64,000 bases of DNA from Bradyrhizobium guangdongense. GTDB taxonomy: Bacteria > Pseudomonadota > Alphaproteobacteria > Rhizobiales > Xanthobacteraceae. The notes beneath the pieces were generated by a model that had not been told where the DNA came from, did no database searches, and saw only the letters and a program-made list of their open reading frames with translations. Below are positions 35,613-45,751 of this stretch, one piece after another. Position numbers and translations under genes: made by a program. How positions within the stretch are numbered: position 1 is the stretch's first letter; every line of letters begins with the position of its first letter. Location of the stretch: NCBI RefSeq assembly GCF_004114975.1, contig NZ_CP030051.1, positions 7,157,501-7,221,500 on the forward strand, written 5' to 3'.

Positions 35613-36814
35613 CAGCTTGCCGCCCGCTTGTTGCCGGACAGCGCCGTGCAGGCGCGTTCGAGCCTGACGACGCTGTCCTCGATCTCGGCTTCGGTGACGA
35701 TCAACGGCGGCAGGAAGCGCACGACATTGTCGCCGGCGCCGACGGTGAGCAGCTTCTCGTTGCGGAGCGCTGCGACCAGGTCGCCGGAGGGCACCACGGC
35801 CTTGATGCCGATCAGGAGCCCCTCGCCGCGCACTTCGCTGACGACATCTGGGTGGCGGTCGATCACGGAGGCGAGCTTCTGCTTGAGCAGCAGCGACATC
35901 TTCTGCACGTGGTCGAAGAAGCCGGGCTTGAGCATGACGTCGAGCACGGCATTCGCGGCCGCAATCGCCAGCGGATTGCCGCCGAAAGTCGAACCGTGCG
36001 AGCCGGGGCCCATGCCGGCGGCAGCATCGGCGGTCGCCAGTATCGCGCCGATCGGGAAGCCGCCGCCGAGCGCTTTCGCCAGCGACATCACGTCGGGCGT
36101 GACGCCCGTGCGCCGGTGAGCAAAGAGATCGCCGGTGCGGCCCATGCCGGTCTGCACCTCGTCGAACGCGAGCAGCAGACCCTTCTCATCGCAGAGCTGA
36201 CGCAGCGCCTTGAGAAAGCCTGATGGCGCCGAACGCACGCCGCCCTCACCCTGGATCGGCTCGATCAGGATACCGGCGGTGTGCGGACCGATCGCCTTCT
36301 TGACGGCCTCGAGGTCGCCATGCGGCACCTGGTCGAAGCCGTCCATCGGCGGACCAAAGCCTTCGAGATATTTTGCAGAGCCCGTCGCGGCGAGCGTCGC
36401 CAGCGTGCGGCCATGGAAGGCGCCCTCGAACGTGATGATGCGGTAGCGCTCCGGGTGCCCCTTGGAGAAGTGATGGTGGCGCACCAGCTTGATGACGCCC
36501 TCCAGCGCCTCGGCGCCGGAATTGCAGAAGAAAACGAAGTCCGCAAAGCTCTCGCTGCACAGGCGCGCGGCGAGCTTCTCGCCATCAGGGCTCTGGAACA
36601 GGTTCGACATGTGCCAGAGCTTGGTTGCCTGCTCCTGCAACGCCTTGACCAGCGCAGGATGGGCATGGCCGAGCGCATTCACCGCGACGCCCGAGGTGAA
36701 ATCGAGATAGCGATCGCCGTTGGTCGCGATCAACCAGACGCCTTCGCCGCGCTCAAAACCGATGTCGGCCCTGGCGAAAACGGGGAGCAAATGCGGCGCT
36801 GCGCTGCTGGTCAT
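35612..36814 (-). CDS. argD: Acetylornithine aminotransferase
   Basis: This 400-residue class-III PLP aminotransferase converts N-acetylglutamate semialdehyde to acetylornithine. It has [19 protein letters not shown] (phosphate binding), [23 protein letters not shown] with the PLP Asp, and [14 protein letters not shown] with the Schiff-base lysine. The start is ATG 36814 ([13 protein letters not shown]). Coupling to argF supports the arginine-pathway role over a succinylornithine catabolic role. Confidence 0.94.
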   Translation of the reverse strand: MTSSAAPHLLPVFARADIGFERGEGVWLIATNGDRYLDFTSGVAVNALGHAHPALVKALQEQATKLWHMSNLFQSPDGEKLAARLCSESFADFVFFCNSGAEALEGVIKLVRHHHFSKGHPERYRIITFEGAFHGRTLATLAATGSAKYLEGFGPPMDGFDQVPHGDLEAVKKAIGPHTAGILIEPIQGEGGVRSAPSGFLKALRQLCDEKGLLLAFDEVQTGMGRTGDLFAHRRTGVTPDVMSLAKALGGGFPIGAILATADAAAGMGPGSHGSTFGGNPLAIAAANAVLDVMLKPGFFDHVQKMSLLLKQKLASVIDRHPDVVSEVRGEGLLIGIKAVVPSGDLVAALRNEKLLTVGAGDNVVRFLPPLIVTEAEIEDSVVRLERACTALSGNKRAAS

Positions 36815-36888
36815 GACGATCACTTGATTGTTGCGGACGGTGAAGGGTGCATTGCGCAACGCACCATTGACCGGCCCGGAAAACGAAA

Positions 36889-36913
36889 CGTGCCGCCTTT
36901 TAAGGGCGGCACG
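36889..36913. promoter_or_regulatory. 9-bp perfect hairpin upstream of argD
   Basis: CGTGCCGCC and GGCGGCACG flank a 7-nt loop, 75 bp before the argD start. It may be in the argD leader; there is no T-run on the minus strand. The rest of 36815-37270 shows no gene. Confidence 0.45.
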
Positions 36914-37270
36914 CGCGACTATCTTAGGCCTGGTGAAACCGGTGTCAATGCCGCCCGGAAAGCCTCGCGAAACGCTGATTCCGTAGTCTTGCGGTGGCGT
37001 TTTTGCGGGAATTTCGCCACGGAACATGTGGAAGCGAGTCGGCGGACTCTTGCGCGTGAGTCGCGCCATATTGTAGCGTTTGGCTTGTCAGATACGACAT
37101 CTCGTGCAGCAGTCCTGATCCCAGAAGTCCTCATGTACCGGCGTAAACGTTCGGGCGCATCTCGCGCGCCCGGCGAGCCTTAAGGGATTCTGACGGCACG
37201 GGTTTTTCGAGACTTAGGCATTCGTCGTGCCGCCCCGAAGATGGCGGCGCGCGGCGAAGGAAAGGGTGCA

Positions 37271-37783
37271 ATGACGGTTTTGACCTGGTCCGACGATCGC
37301 GTCGAGCAGCTGAAAAAGCTCTGGGAGGCCGGACTTTCGGCCAGCCAGATCGCCGCCGAGCTTGGGAATGTCACCCGTAACGCCGTGATCGGCAAGGTGC
37401 ACAGGCTCGGCCTGTCCGGCCGCGCCAAGAGCCCGACGTCGGCAGCTCCACGGCCGCGCAAGGCGCGGCCCGCGCAGCACATGATGCGGGTGAGCCGGCC
37501 GATGGCGCGCGGCAACACCGCGCTGGCGCAGGCCTTCGAGGTCGAGGTCGAGGCAGAGCCCGTCACCTACGACAACGTGGTGCCGATGAGCCAGCGGCTG
37601 TCGCTGCTCGAGCTGAACGAGGCCACGTGCCACTGGCCGGTCGGCGATCCCTCGAGCCCGGATTTCTTCTTCTGCGGCGGCAAGGCGCTGTCCGGCCTGC
37701 CCTACTGCGCCCAGCACTCGCGGGTTGCGTATCAGCCGGCCGCCGATCGCCGGCGTGCGCCGGCGAAGCCGGGCGCGCGGTGA
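37271..37783 (+). CDS. gcrA: Cell-cycle regulator GcrA
   Basis: This 170-residue alphaproteobacterial factor binds sigma-70 RNA polymerase at methylated GANTC promoters. The N-terminal helix-turn-helix is TWSDDRVEQLKKLWEAGLSA, then IAAELGNVTRNAVIGKVHRL. A basic linker follows, and the C-terminal module CHWPVGD, FFFCGGKAL, YCAQHSRVAY is the zinc-like sigma-interacting domain. The start is at 37271 after AAGGG. It is convergent with phoB. Confidence 0.95.
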   Translation: MTVLTWSDDRVEQLKKLWEAGLSASQIAAELGNVTRNAVIGKVHRLGLSGRAKSPTSAAPRPRKARPAQHMMRVSRPMARGNTALAQAFEVEVEAEPVTYDNVVPMSQRLSLLELNEATCHWPVGDPSSPDFFFCGGKALSGLPYCAQHSRVAYQPAADRRRAPAKPGAR

Positions 37784-37812
37784 GCTGAACGAATTTAGCT
37801 GACAACGACGAC

Positions 37813-37878
37813 AGCCGTGACACGATCACGGCTCAACGGACTCGGTGTCGGCGACGGCTGAGACCGCCGCAGCCGTCG
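37813..37878. terminator. Two hairpins between gcrA and phoB
   Basis: AGCCGTGA-CACGA-TCACGGCT (37813-37833) and GACGGCTG / CAGCCGTC (37854-37878) lie between the two convergent stop codons. Neither has a T-run, so bidirectional termination is inferred from position. Confidence 0.5.
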
Positions 37879-37899
37879 TACGCACTCACCTGCGCAAAC

Positions 37900-38607
37900 C
37901 TACGTCTGCTCGGCCTTCGCAAAGCGATCGTCCAGCGCATAGCCGGCACCGCGGACGGTGCGGATGGGGTCCTGCTCGCGGCCGAGATTGAGCAGCTTGC
38001 GCAGCCGGCCGATATGAACGTCGACGGTGCGCTCGTCGATATAGATGTCGCGGCCCCAGACGCTGTCGAGCAGCTGCTCGCGCGAGAACACGCGGCCGGG
38101 ATGCTCGAGGAAGAACTCCAAAAGTCGATATTCGGTCGGGCCGAGATCGATCGGCCGGCCCGAGCGCGCCACGCGGCGCTTCTCGCGATCAAGCTCGATG
38201 TCGCCGAAGGCGAGGACGGTTGCGAGCCGCTCGGGGCTTGCGCGGCGCAGCAGGCCCTTCACGCGAGCGAGCAGCTCGGGCACCGAGAACGGCTTGACGA
38301 TGTAATCGTCGGCGCCGGTGGCGAGCCCCCGCACCCGCTCGCTCTCCTCGCCGCGCGCGGTGAGCATGATGATCGGCAGCTGCTTGGTGTCGGACCGCGT
38401 CCGCAGCCGGCGGCACAGCTCGATGCCCGACAGCCCCGGCAGCATCCAGTCGAGCACGATCAGATCGGGGATGTGCTCCTTGAGACGGGTGTCGGCGTCG
38501 TCGCCGCGCATCACCGTCTCGACGTCATAGCCGTCGCCTTCGAGGTTGTAGCGGAGAAGCTCGGTCAGAGCTTCCTCGTCCTCAACCACCATAATGCGTG
38601 CGCCCAT
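37900..38607 (-). CDS. phoB: Phosphate regulon response regulator PhoB
   Basis: This 235-residue OmpR-family regulator has a receiver domain with LIVLDWMLPGLSG (phospho-Asp), IIMLTARGEESER and DDYIVKPFS (Lys), and a winged-helix output domain with LGPTEYRLLEFFLEHPGRVF and RTVDVHIGRLRKLL. It activates genes with Pho boxes when phosphate is low; one such box precedes pstS here. It is the last gene of the pho-pst cluster, 22 bp after phoU. Confidence 0.96.
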   Translation of the reverse strand: MGARIMVVEDEEALTELLRYNLEGDGYDVETVMRGDDADTRLKEHIPDLIVLDWMLPGLSGIELCRRLRTRSDTKQLPIIMLTARGEESERVRGLATGADDYIVKPFSVPELLARVKGLLRRASPERLATVLAFGDIELDREKRRVARSGRPIDLGPTEYRLLEFFLEHPGRVFSREQLLDSVWGRDIYIDERTVDVHIGRLRKLLNLGREQDPIRTVRGAGYALDDRFAKAEQT

Positions 38608-38629
38608 CGGGTCGTCGCTCCTTGCGTAA

Positions 38630-39346
38630 TCAGGTGTTCGGGACCGTCGTGGCGAACGTCGTCATGTCGCCCTTCGGCCGCTTGTCGGTGATGGCCTGGC
38701 CTTCGATCATGTAGAACACGGTCTCGGCGATATTGGTGGCGTGGTCGCCGATCCGCTCGATGTTCTTGGCGCAGAACATCAGGTGGATGCAGAACGAGAT
38801 GTTGCGCGGATCCTCCATCATGTAGGTGAGGAGCTCGCGGAACAGGGAGGTGCAGATGGCGTCGACCTCCTCGTCCCCCTTCCACACCGCCATCGCCGCC
38901 GGCAGATCATGCGCCGCATAGGCGTCCAGCACCGACTTGACCTGCTGCTGCACGAGGTCGGTCATGTGCTCGAGGCCGCGGAACAGCTTGAGCGGATGGA
39001 AGTCGGTCTCCAGCGCCGCGACGCGCTTGCCCATGTTCTTGGCGAGGTCGCCGATGCGCTCGAGATCGGTGGCAACGCGCATCGCGCCGACGATCTCGCG
39101 CAGATCGACCGCCATCGGCTGGCGGCGCGCGATGGTGAGCACGGCGCGCTCCTCGATCTTCCTCTGCAGCGTGTCGAGCTCGGCGTCGATGGTGACGACC
39201 CGCTGACCGAGCGCGACGTCGCGGCGGATCAGCGCATCGACGGAATCGACGATCATGCGCTCGGCGATGCCGCCCATCTCGGCGACCAGACGGGTGAGCT
39301 CCTGGAGGTCGGTGTCGAAGGCCTTTGCGGTATGTTCAGAACCCAT
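38630..39346 (-). CDS. phoU: Phosphate transport regulator PhoU
   Basis: This 238-residue protein has two three-helix PhoU repeats, each with the metal-binding pattern: ATDLERIGDLAKNMGKR and AKNIERIGDHATNIAE. PhoU links the Pst transporter to PhoR and holds the regulon off at high phosphate. ATG 39346 is preceded by GGAG at 7 nt. It lies 11 bp after pstB. Confidence 0.96.
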   Translation of the reverse strand: MGSEHTAKAFDTDLQELTRLVAEMGGIAERMIVDSVDALIRRDVALGQRVVTIDAELDTLQRKIEERAVLTIARRQPMAVDLREIVGAMRVATDLERIGDLAKNMGKRVAALETDFHPLKLFRGLEHMTDLVQQQVKSVLDAYAAHDLPAAMAVWKGDEEVDAICTSLFRELLTYMMEDPRNISFCIHLMFCAKNIERIGDHATNIAETVFYMIEGQAITDKRPKGDMTTFATTVPNT

Positions 39347-39357
39347 GTTCCGTCTCC

Positions 39358-40179
39358 TCAGCCGAACCGGCCGGTGATGTAATCCTGCGTACGCCGGTCG
39401 GATGGCGACGTGAAGATCTTGCTGGTGTCGTCGAACTCGATCAGCTCGCCGAGATACATGAAGGCGGTCTTGTCGGAGACGCGGGCCGCCTGCTGCATGT
39501 TGTGGGTGACGATCGCGATCGTGTAGTTCTCCGACAGTTCCTGGATCAGCTCCTCGACCTTGGCGGTCGAGATCGGATCGAGCGCCGAGCAGGGCTCGTC
39601 GAACAGGATCACCTCGGGCCGCACCGCGACGGTGCGGGCGATGCAGAGCCGCTGCTGCTGGCCGCCGGAAAGCGACAGGCCGGAGGCGTTGAGCTTGTCC
39701 TTGACCTCGTTCCACAGCGCGCCGCCGCGCAGCGCCTTCTCGACGCGGTCGTCCATCTCGGACTTCGAGATCTTCTCGTAGAGGCGGATGCCGAAGGCGA
39801 TGTTCTCGTAGATCGTCATCGGGAACGGCGTCGGCTTCTGGAACACCATGCCGACGCGGGCGCGCAGCAGGTTGAGGTCGAGCTTGGGGTCGAGGATGTT
39901 GGTCTGGTCGAGCATCAACTGGCCGGTGACGCGCTGGCCCGGATAGAGGTCGTACATCCGGTTGAAGATGCGCAGCAGGGTCGACTTGCCGCAGCCGGAC
40001 GGGCCGATGAAGGCCGTGACGCGGTTGGTGCCGAGCATCAGGTTGATGTTCTTCAACGCGTGGTGCTCGCCGTAATAGAAGTTGAGGTTGCGCACCGTCA
40101 CCTTTGCCGGCGCTTCCGGCAGCGGCTGCTGCGAGGCCAGATGAGCGTTGGAGCTCACGGATACGGACAGGTCGGTCAT
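39358..40179 (-). CDS. pstB: Phosphate ABC transporter ATPase PstB
   Basis: This 273-residue ABC ATPase has Walker [10 protein letters not shown], signature LSGGQQQRL, Walker [14 protein letters not shown] and switch [26 protein letters not shown] at the start of the domain is PstB-typical. The N-terminus carries about 25 extra residues. The start (40179) overlaps the pstA stop by 4 bp. It powers phosphate uptake through PstCA. Confidence 0.97.
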   Translation of the reverse strand: MTDLSVSVSSNAHLASQQPLPEAPAKVTVRNLNFYYGEHHALKNINLMLGTNRVTAFIGPSGCGKSTLLRIFNRMYDLYPGQRVTGQLMLDQTNILDPKLDLNLLRARVGMVFQKPTPFPMTIYENIAFGIRLYEKISKSEMDDRVEKALRGGALWNEVKDKLNASGLSLSGGQQQRLCIARTVAVRPEVILFDEPCSALDPISTAKVEELIQELSENYTIAIVTHNMQQAARVSDKTAFMYLGELIEFDDTSKIFTSPSDRRTQDYITGRFG

Positions 40180-41021
40180 TTTGCGGTCCTCTCGGCGCCG
40201 AGGATGCGGGCGCCAATGTTCAGGGCAAGCACGGTGAGCGTGATCAGCAGCGCACCGCTCCAGGCGAGCTGCTTCCAATAGGCGTAGGGGCTCTGGACGA
40301 AGTTGTTGATGGTCACGGGCAGGTTCGCCATCGTCTTGTTCAGGCCGAGACTGAAGAACTGGTTCGACAGCGCGGTGAAGAGCAGCGGCGCGGTTTCGCC
40401 GGCGACGCGGGCGGTGGCGAGCAGCACGCCGGTGATGAGGCCGGAGCGCGCGGCGCGGTAGGCGATCCGCTTGATCACCAGCGAGCGCGGCAGGCCGAGC
40501 GCCGAGGCCGCCTCGCGCAGCGCATTCGGCACCAGCAGCAGCATGTCCTCCGTCGTGCGCAGCACCACCGGGATAACGATCACGGCGAGCGCGAGCGAGC
40601 CTGCGATCGCCGAGAAGCCGCGCATGGGCACCACCACCGCGCCGTAGATGAACAGGCCGATGATGATCGAGGGCGCCGACAGCAGGATGTCGTTGATGAA
40701 GCGGATCACCGAGGTCAGCTTGTCGTTGCGACCGTACTCGGCGAGGTAGGTGCCGGCGAACAGGCCGAGCGGCGCGCCGATGCCGACGCCGATCACCGTC
40801 ATGATGATCGAACCGACGATCGCGTTGCGCAGGCCCCCTTCAGTCGAGCCCGGAGGTGGCGTGTCTGCTGCAAACAGCTCGACATTCAGGCCCGAGACCC
40901 CGTTATAGAGCAACGTCATCAGGATCAGCGCCAGCCAAGTGACACCGAAGGCGGCGGCGGCAATACAGAGGCCGCGGACGACGATGTCCTTGCGGCGGCG
41001 GCTCGCATAAATCGGGTTCAT
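40176..41021 (-). CDS. pstA: Phosphate ABC transporter permease PstA
   Basis: This 281-residue inner-membrane permease has six helices and the coupling (EAA) loop [20 protein letters not shown] that docks with Pst[21 protein letters not shown] and [15 protein letters not shown] are PstA-typical. It overlaps pstB by 4 bp and follows pstC by 4 bp. Confidence 0.96.
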   Translation of the reverse strand: MNPIYASRRRKDIVVRGLCIAAAAFGVTWLALILMTLLYNGVSGLNVELFAADTPPPGSTEGGLRNAIVGSIIMTVIGVGIGAPLGLFAGTYLAEYGRNDKLTSVIRFINDILLSAPSIIIGLFIYGAVVVPMRGFSAIAGSLALAVIVIPVVLRTTEDMLLLVPNALREAASALGLPRSLVIKRIAYRAARSGLITGVLLATARVAGETAPLLFTALSNQFFSLGLNKTMANLPVTINNFVQSPYAYWKQLAWSGALLITLTVLALNIGARILGAERTAK

Positions 41022-41025
41022 GGCG

Positions 41026-42015
41026 TCAGGTCCCCGCCTTCTTTTCCAATCGCATCAGCATCAGCCGGGCGCTCGCGAGCACGAAGAACGTCAGCACGAA
41101 CAGCAGCAGGCCGAGCAGGATCAGGCCGGATTGGTGCAGGCCGTCGCTCTCGGCGAATTCGGAGGCGATCGCCGCCGAGATCGTGGTGCCCGGCGCGAAG
41201 ATCGAGGACGAGATGCGGAACGAGTTGCCGATGATGAAGGTCACCGCCATGGTCTCGCCGAGCGCGCGGCCCAGCGCCAGCATGACGCCGCCGATGATGC
41301 CGACGCGGGTGTAGGGGATCACCACGCTGCGCACGACCTCCCAGGTGGTGCAGCCGACCCCGTAGGCGGCCTCCTTCAGCACCGGCGGCACCGTCTTGAA
41401 CACGTCGACCGAGATCGAGGTGATGAAGGGCAGCACCATGATGGCGAGGATCAGCGCGGCATTGAACAGGCTGAGGTAAGAGGGCGGGCCGGCGAAGATC
41501 GCGCCGAGCACGGGGACACCGTCGAAGATCTTGATCATGAAGGGCTGGAAGGTGTTGGCCAGGAACGGGCCCAGCACGAAGAAGCCCCACATGCCATAGA
41601 TGATCGAGGGAATGCCGGCGAGCAGCTCCACTGCCATGCCGATCGGACGGCGCAGCCATTGCGGGCAGAGCTCGGTCAAGAAGATCGCAATGCCGAGACC
41701 GACGGGAATGGCAATCAGCATCGCGATGAAGGAGGTAACGAGCGTACCGTACATCGGCCCGAGCGCGCCGAGCACGGGCGGATCCGCCGAGGGCGCCCAG
41801 CGCTGCGTCCACAGGAACGCGAAGCCGTATTCCTTCATCGCCGGAAAGGCGCCGACGATCAGCGACAGGATGATGCCGCCGAGGATGAGGAGAACCGAGA
41901 TCGCGGAGAGCCGGGTGATCCAATAGAAGGTGACATCGCCGAGCTTGAACGCGCTCAAGGCCTTGGCGCGGTCATACGGTCCGGCGTCGTCGATTACGTC
42001 GCTCTGAACAGCCAT
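41026..42015 (-). CDS. pstC: Phosphate ABC transporter permease PstC
   Basis: This 329-residue permease has a cytoplasmic N-terminus, about six to seven helices and the coupling loop [20 protein letters not shown]. It also has [20 protein letters not shown] and [18 protein letters not shown], both PstC hallmarks. It forms the channel with PstA. ATG 42015 is preceded by a weak AGAG; an upstream frame adds nine residues. A repeat-like palindrome separates it from pstS. Confidence 0.95.
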   Translation of the reverse strand: MAVQSDVIDDAGPYDRAKALSAFKLGDVTFYWITRLSAISVLLILGGIILSLIVGAFPAMKEYGFAFLWTQRWAPSADPPVLGALGPMYGTLVTSFIAMLIAIPVGLGIAIFLTELCPQWLRRPIGMAVELLAGIPSIIYGMWGFFVLGPFLANTFQPFMIKIFDGVPVLGAIFAGPPSYLSLFNAALILAIMVLPFITSISVDVFKTVPPVLKEAAYGVGCTTWEVVRSVVIPYTRVGIIGGVMLALGRALGETMAVTFIIGNSFRISSSIFAPGTTISAAIASEFAESDGLHQSGLILLGLLLFVLTFFVLASARLMLMRLEKKAGT

Positions 42016-42067
42016 CTCTGCCACGCCGATCCCCTGCACCAATTTACTCGTTCTTGTTTGATCGGTC

Positions 42068-42186
42068 TCGTGCCCCGGACGCGGCGCAGCGCGTAAGCGG
42101 TGCGACGCAGATCCGGGGCCACCTCTTGTGGGTCCCGGCTCAGCGGTGCGTCATTTCATGCCGCACCGCGTCCGGGACACGGGAGC
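42068..42186. repeat. Palindromic repeat inside the pst operon
   Basis: GTGCCCCGGACGCGGCGCAG and the mirror GCACCGCGTCCGGGACACGG enclose a smaller stem (GATCCGGGGCCACC with GTGGGTCCCGG). It lies between pstS and pstC. It can form a stable hairpin and could stabilise the pstS message so that binding protein outnumbers permease. Confidence 0.7.
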
Positions 42187-42192
42187 CTGGGC

Positions 42193-43206
42193 TCAGCTCT
42201 TGATCTCGGCAGACCAGGTCTTCTCGATCTGCTGGACAACGCTGTCCGGCATCGGGATGTAGTCGAGCTCCTCGGCTGCCTTGGCGCCGTTCTTGAAGGC
42301 CCAGCGGAAGAACTTGATAGCTTCCTGCGAGGCCGCCTTGTCGGTGGCATCCTTGTGCATGAGGATGAAGGTCGCCGCCGTGATCGGCCAGGACTTGTCG
42401 CCGGGCTGGTCGGTCAGGATGACGTAGTAGCCGGGCGCCTTGGACCAGTCGGCGTTGGCCGCGGCCGCCTGGAATGCCTCGGTGGTGGGCTCAACGGTCT
42501 TGCCGCCCTTGTTGACCATCTTGGTGTAGGTCAGCTTGTTCTGCTTGGCGTAGGCGTACTCGACGTAACCGATCGAGTTCTTGGTCTGGCTGATGTTGCC
42601 CGACACACCTTCATTGCCCTTGGCGCCGACGCCAACCGGCCACTCGACGGCGGTGCCCTCACCGACCTTGCTCTTCCAGTCGGCGCTGACCTTGGAGAGA
42701 TAGTTGGTGAAGTTGAAGGTGGTGCCCGAACCGTCCGAGCGGCGAACCACGGTGATCGCCTCCGATGGCAGCTTCACGTTGGGATTGAGCTTCTTGATTG
42801 CGGCGTCGTCCCACTTGGTGATCTTGCCGAGATAGATGTTGGCGAGGGTCTCGCCGTCAAACACCATCTCGCCGGCCTTGACGCCTTCGAGATTGACGAC
42901 AGGAACGATCGCGCCCATCACCATCGGCCACTGCGCGAGGCCGTCCTTCTCGAGCTGCTCGGCCTTGAGCGGCATGTCGGTCGCGCCGAAGGTCACGGTC
43001 TTGGCCTGGATCTGTTTGATGCCGCCGCCGGAACCGATCGACTGGTAGTTCAAGCCGTTGCCGGTCTCCTTCTTGTAGGCGTCAGCCCATTTCGAATAGA
43101 TCGGGAAAGGGAACGTCGCGCCGGCACCGGTGATGTCGGCAGCAAAAGCCGCCGTCGTCGTGGCGGCGACCAAGCCGGCAGCGACGATCGTCTTGATGAA
43201 ATTCAT
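42193..43206 (-). CDS. pstS: Periplasmic phosphate-binding protein PstS
   Basis: This 337-residue protein has a signal peptide ([20 protein letters not shown], cleaved after AFA). The mature chain begins [14 protein letters not shown], and phosphate-contacting segments are [11 protein letters not shown] and [12 protein letters not shown]. It delivers phosphate to PstCA. GGAG about 6 nt before ATG 43206 fixes the start. A Pho box lies 100 bp upstream. Confidence 0.97.
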   Translation of the reverse strand: MNFIKTIVAAGLVAATTTAAFAADITGAGATFPFPIYSKWADAYKKETGNGLNYQSIGSGGGIKQIQAKTVTFGATDMPLKAEQLEKDGLAQWPMVMGAIVPVVNLEGVKAGEMVFDGETLANIYLGKITKWDDAAIKKLNPNVKLPSEAITVVRRSDGSGTTFNFTNYLSKVSADWKSKVGEGTAVEWPVGVGAKGNEGVSGNISQTKNSIGYVEYAYAKQNKLTYTKMVNKGGKTVEPTTEAFQAAAANADWSKAPGYYVILTDQPGDKSWPITAATFILMHKDATDKAASQEAIKFFRWAFKNGAKAAEELDYIPMPDSVVQQIEKTWSAEIKS

Positions 43207-43305
43207 GCTGGTCTCCATACAGGGGAGCGAAGCGCCATCCGCGCCCGATCGCGCTCCCCGCGCCGCCCCTTTAGGAGCGGTTGGCTGAGCTTTTACGAAG
43301 GTTTC

Positions 43306-43323
43306 GTGACAGTCGGATGACAC
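43306..43323 (-). promoter_or_regulatory. Pho box
   Basis: On the minus strand GTGTCATCCGACTGTCAC matches the Pho box pattern (CTGTCAT, spacer, CTGTCAC): two TGTCA half-sites 11 bp apart. It lies 100 bp before pstS, just after the phoR stop. It is probably bound by PhoB to induce pstSCAB-phoU-phoB. Confidence 0.85.
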
Positions 43324-43356
43324 CATCAAGCGATTGAAATCGCTTGTATTTCTGTC

Positions 43357-44649
43357 TTATACTAAAGTCTTGGCCGAGGGAAAACAGGCAGTGAAGGTGG
43401 CGCCCTGTTTGGGCACGCTTTCGATCAAAAGGCGGCCGCGATGGCGGTTAAGAATATGTTTCACCAGCGATAATCCGAGCCCGGTTCCGCCCTGCGAGCG
43501 GCTGTCGCCGACATCCACCCGATAGAAGCGCTCGGTCAGGCGCGGCAGGTGCTCGGGTGCGATGCCGGGACCGAAATCGCGCACCGTGACTCGGATCTCC
43601 TGAGTTCCATCAGTCGTTGGCGTCGTGGTGAGCGACACGATGACGCGTCCTCCGGAAGCGCCGTATTTGAGCGCGTTCTCGATCAGGTTCTCGAACAGCC
43701 GCAGCAGTTCTTCGCGATCGCCGGCGATCATCACCGGGTCATCAGGCAGATGGGTCTCGACCTCGACCTGGCGCTCGCGCGCCAGCGGCTCGAGCCCATC
43801 AGCGACCTGACGAATGATCGGCAGCAGGTCGACCAGGGTATCCGGCCGCACATGGGCCGACAGCTCCACCCGCGACAGCGACAAGAGATCGTCGATCAGG
43901 CGCGCCATGCGCGTGGCCTGATTGTGCATGATGCCGAGGAAGCGCTCGCGCGCCTTGGGGTCGTCCTTGGCCTGGCCCTGCAGCGTGTCAATGAAGCCGG
44001 ACAGCGCGGCGAGCGGCGTGCGCAGCTCGTGGCTGGCATTGGCGACGAAATCGGCGCGCATCTCCTCGACCCGGCGCAGCGGCGTCTGGTCATGGAAGGT
44101 CATCAGCATGCATTTATCGGCGCCGCCGAAATTGGTCGGCACCGGCACCGGGGTGATGATCAGCTCCATCCAGCGATCCACCGGCACATGGTCGAGGTAG
44201 GTCGCACGCCGCGGCTCGGTTGTCGCAATGGACTCGCGCAGCGCGGTGATGATTTCAGGCGAGCGAAGCGCGAATTGGGCGAGCTCGTTCTTGCGCAGTG
44301 CCGGCGCAAGCTGGGCCGCGGCGGCGTTGAGGTGGATGACGCGACCGGCGCGGTCGAGCAGCACGGCGGGATCGGGCATGCCGGCGACGACAGCGGCCAC
44401 CGCGGCGGTCTCAACAGGATTGACGCGCCTGACGTCTTCGCGCGAGGCGACGGTATCATGCAGCCGCCACGGGATCAGCGCCGCAGCCGCGATGCAGAGG
44501 AAGATGATCGCGGCGTGCAGCGCCGACAATTCGCCGAGCGAAACTACGGTCGACAGCGCCAGCGCAGCGGCAATCAGGATAATTGTCGAGTGCCGCAGCC
44601 GGTCGGACCAGGGCTGAGCGGGGGGAGAAGATGGGGCGTCGATCGCCAT
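43357..44649 (-). CDS. phoR: Phosphate regulon sensor kinase PhoR
   Basis: This 430-residue sensor has two N-terminal membrane helices (about 22-60), a PAS domain (PDPAVLLDRAGRVIHLNAAA) and a histidine kinase core. The H-box is FVANASHELRTPL, the N-box is LFENLIENALKYG, then DFGPGIAPEHL and GGTGLGLSLVKHI. The periplasmic loop is very short, as in other PhoR proteins that sense through PstSCAB-PhoU. It precedes pstS by 150 bp. Confidence 0.94.
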   Translation of the reverse strand: MAIDAPSSPPAQPWSDRLRHSTIILIAAALALSTVVSLGELSALHAAIIFLCIAAAALIPWRLHDTVASREDVRRVNPVETAAVAAVVAGMPDPAVLLDRAGRVIHLNAAAAQLAPALRKNELAQFALRSPEIITALRESIATTEPRRATYLDHVPVDRWMELIITPVPVPTNFGGADKCMLMTFHDQTPLRRVEEMRADFVANASHELRTPLAALSGFIDTLQGQAKDDPKARERFLGIMHNQATRMARLIDDLLSLSRVELSAHVRPDTLVDLLPIIRQVADGLEPLARERQVEVETHLPDDPVMIAGDREELLRLFENLIENALKYGASGGRVIVSLTTTPTTDGTQEIRVTVRDFGPGIAPEHLPRLTERFYRVDVGDSRSQGGTGLGLSLVKHILNRHRGRLLIESVPKQGATFTACFPSAKTLV

Positions 44650-44695
44650 CGGGGCGGACTTCTCCTAGGGAGTCTAGATTCGAGACCTGCGCCGG

Positions 44696-45751
44696 TCAGG
44701 CGCCGCCGTCGCTGCGCTTTCTGACATAAGCGGCTTCCGGTGGTGGGCCGGGGTCGAGCTTGAGGGCCGCCTGCTGCAGGCGCTTCGATCGAGCGCCGAT
44801 GATAACCTCGCGAAACGTCAGCAAGATTACAGAGATGACGAAAGGGGAGAGATAATAGAGCACCCGGAACAGCAGCATGCCGCCGAGCAGCTCCTCCCGG
44901 TCCATCTGCCAGAGGCCGACCAGCATGGCGGCATCGAACACGCCAAGCCCTCCGGGCGAGTGGCTGGCGAAGCCGAGCAGGGTCGCCGAGACGAAGATGA
45001 CGGCAACCACGACGAAGCCGAGATTGGGCTCGTCCGGAACCAGCACATACATCGCGAGCGCGCAGAAGCCGAGGTCGATGATGCCGATCGTGATCTGGAG
45101 CAGCGTCAGCGGGCCACCCGGCAGCACGACAGTCCAGGGGCCGCGTCCAACCACCCGCGGCTGGGTCCAGACCCAGACCACGTATCCCACCAGCGCGGCG
45201 ATGATCATCATCGCGATGGTCCGGTTGAGCCAGGGCGGCAGCAGGTCGATCGAGGCGGCGGCCTCGGGATGATAGGAGATGCCGAGGCCGAGCACGGCGG
45301 CATTGCCGAGCCAGAAGGTGAGGCCGGCGAGGAAGCAGATCTTTGCGACGTCGATCGCGTTGAGGCCATAGGCCGAATAGATGCGATAGCGCACCGCGCC
45401 GCCGGTGAAGACGGATGCGCCGACATTGTGGCCAATGGAATAGCTGGTGAAGGCGGCGAGCGCGTTGATGCGGTAGGGCACTTCGGAATGGCCGATCGCA
45501 CGCACCGCGAAGAGGTCGTAGAAGGTCAGGGTGAAATAGCCCGCAGCGACGAACAGGCCTGCCATCGCAATCTGGCTCGGCTCGGTGCTCTTGATGGCTT
45601 CGATCACCTCGTTGACGTCGATGCCGCGCAGCATGTGGTAGAGCACATAGCAAGCGATGCCGATGACCGCGACGCTGATCACAACTCCAAGCTTATGCAG
45701 GATTTGCTTCTGGCGCAGAAACGTCATCGCCCTGCGTATGGCTTCCAGCAT
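44696..45751 (-). CDS. YbhN/MprF-type membrane protein
   Basis: This 351-residue protein has about eight membrane helices. It fits the UPF0104/lysylphosphatidylglycerol-synthase membrane family: FTSYSIGHNVGASVFTGGAV and GFASHSPGGLGVFDAAML (with the conserved PGG) are its hallmarks. In MprF this module flips a lipid; no catalytic lysyl-transfer domain is present here. The substrate is unknown. It lies 46 bp upstream of phoR on the same strand but probably has its own promoter. Confidence 0.85.
   Translation of the reverse strand: MLEAIRRAMTFLRQKQILHKLGVVISVAVIGIACYVLYHMLRGIDVNEVIEAIKSTEPSQIAMAGLFVAAGYFTLTFYDLFAVRAIGHSEVPYRINALAAFTSYSIGHNVGASVFTGGAVRYRIYSAYGLNAIDVAKICFLAGLTFWLGNAAVLGLGISYHPEAAASIDLLPPWLNRTIAMMIIAALVGYVVWVWTQPRVVGRGPWTVVLPGGPLTLLQITIGIIDLGFCALAMYVLVPDEPNLGFVVVAVIFVSATLLGFASHSPGGLGVFDAAMLVGLWQMDREELLGGMLLFRVLYYLSPFVISVILLTFREVIIGARSKRLQQAALKLDPGPPPEAAYVRKRSDGGA

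Noticed and set aside
40104..42096. Long plus-strand frames over pstA and pstC
   Set aside because: Antisense shadows of well-supported permease genes.
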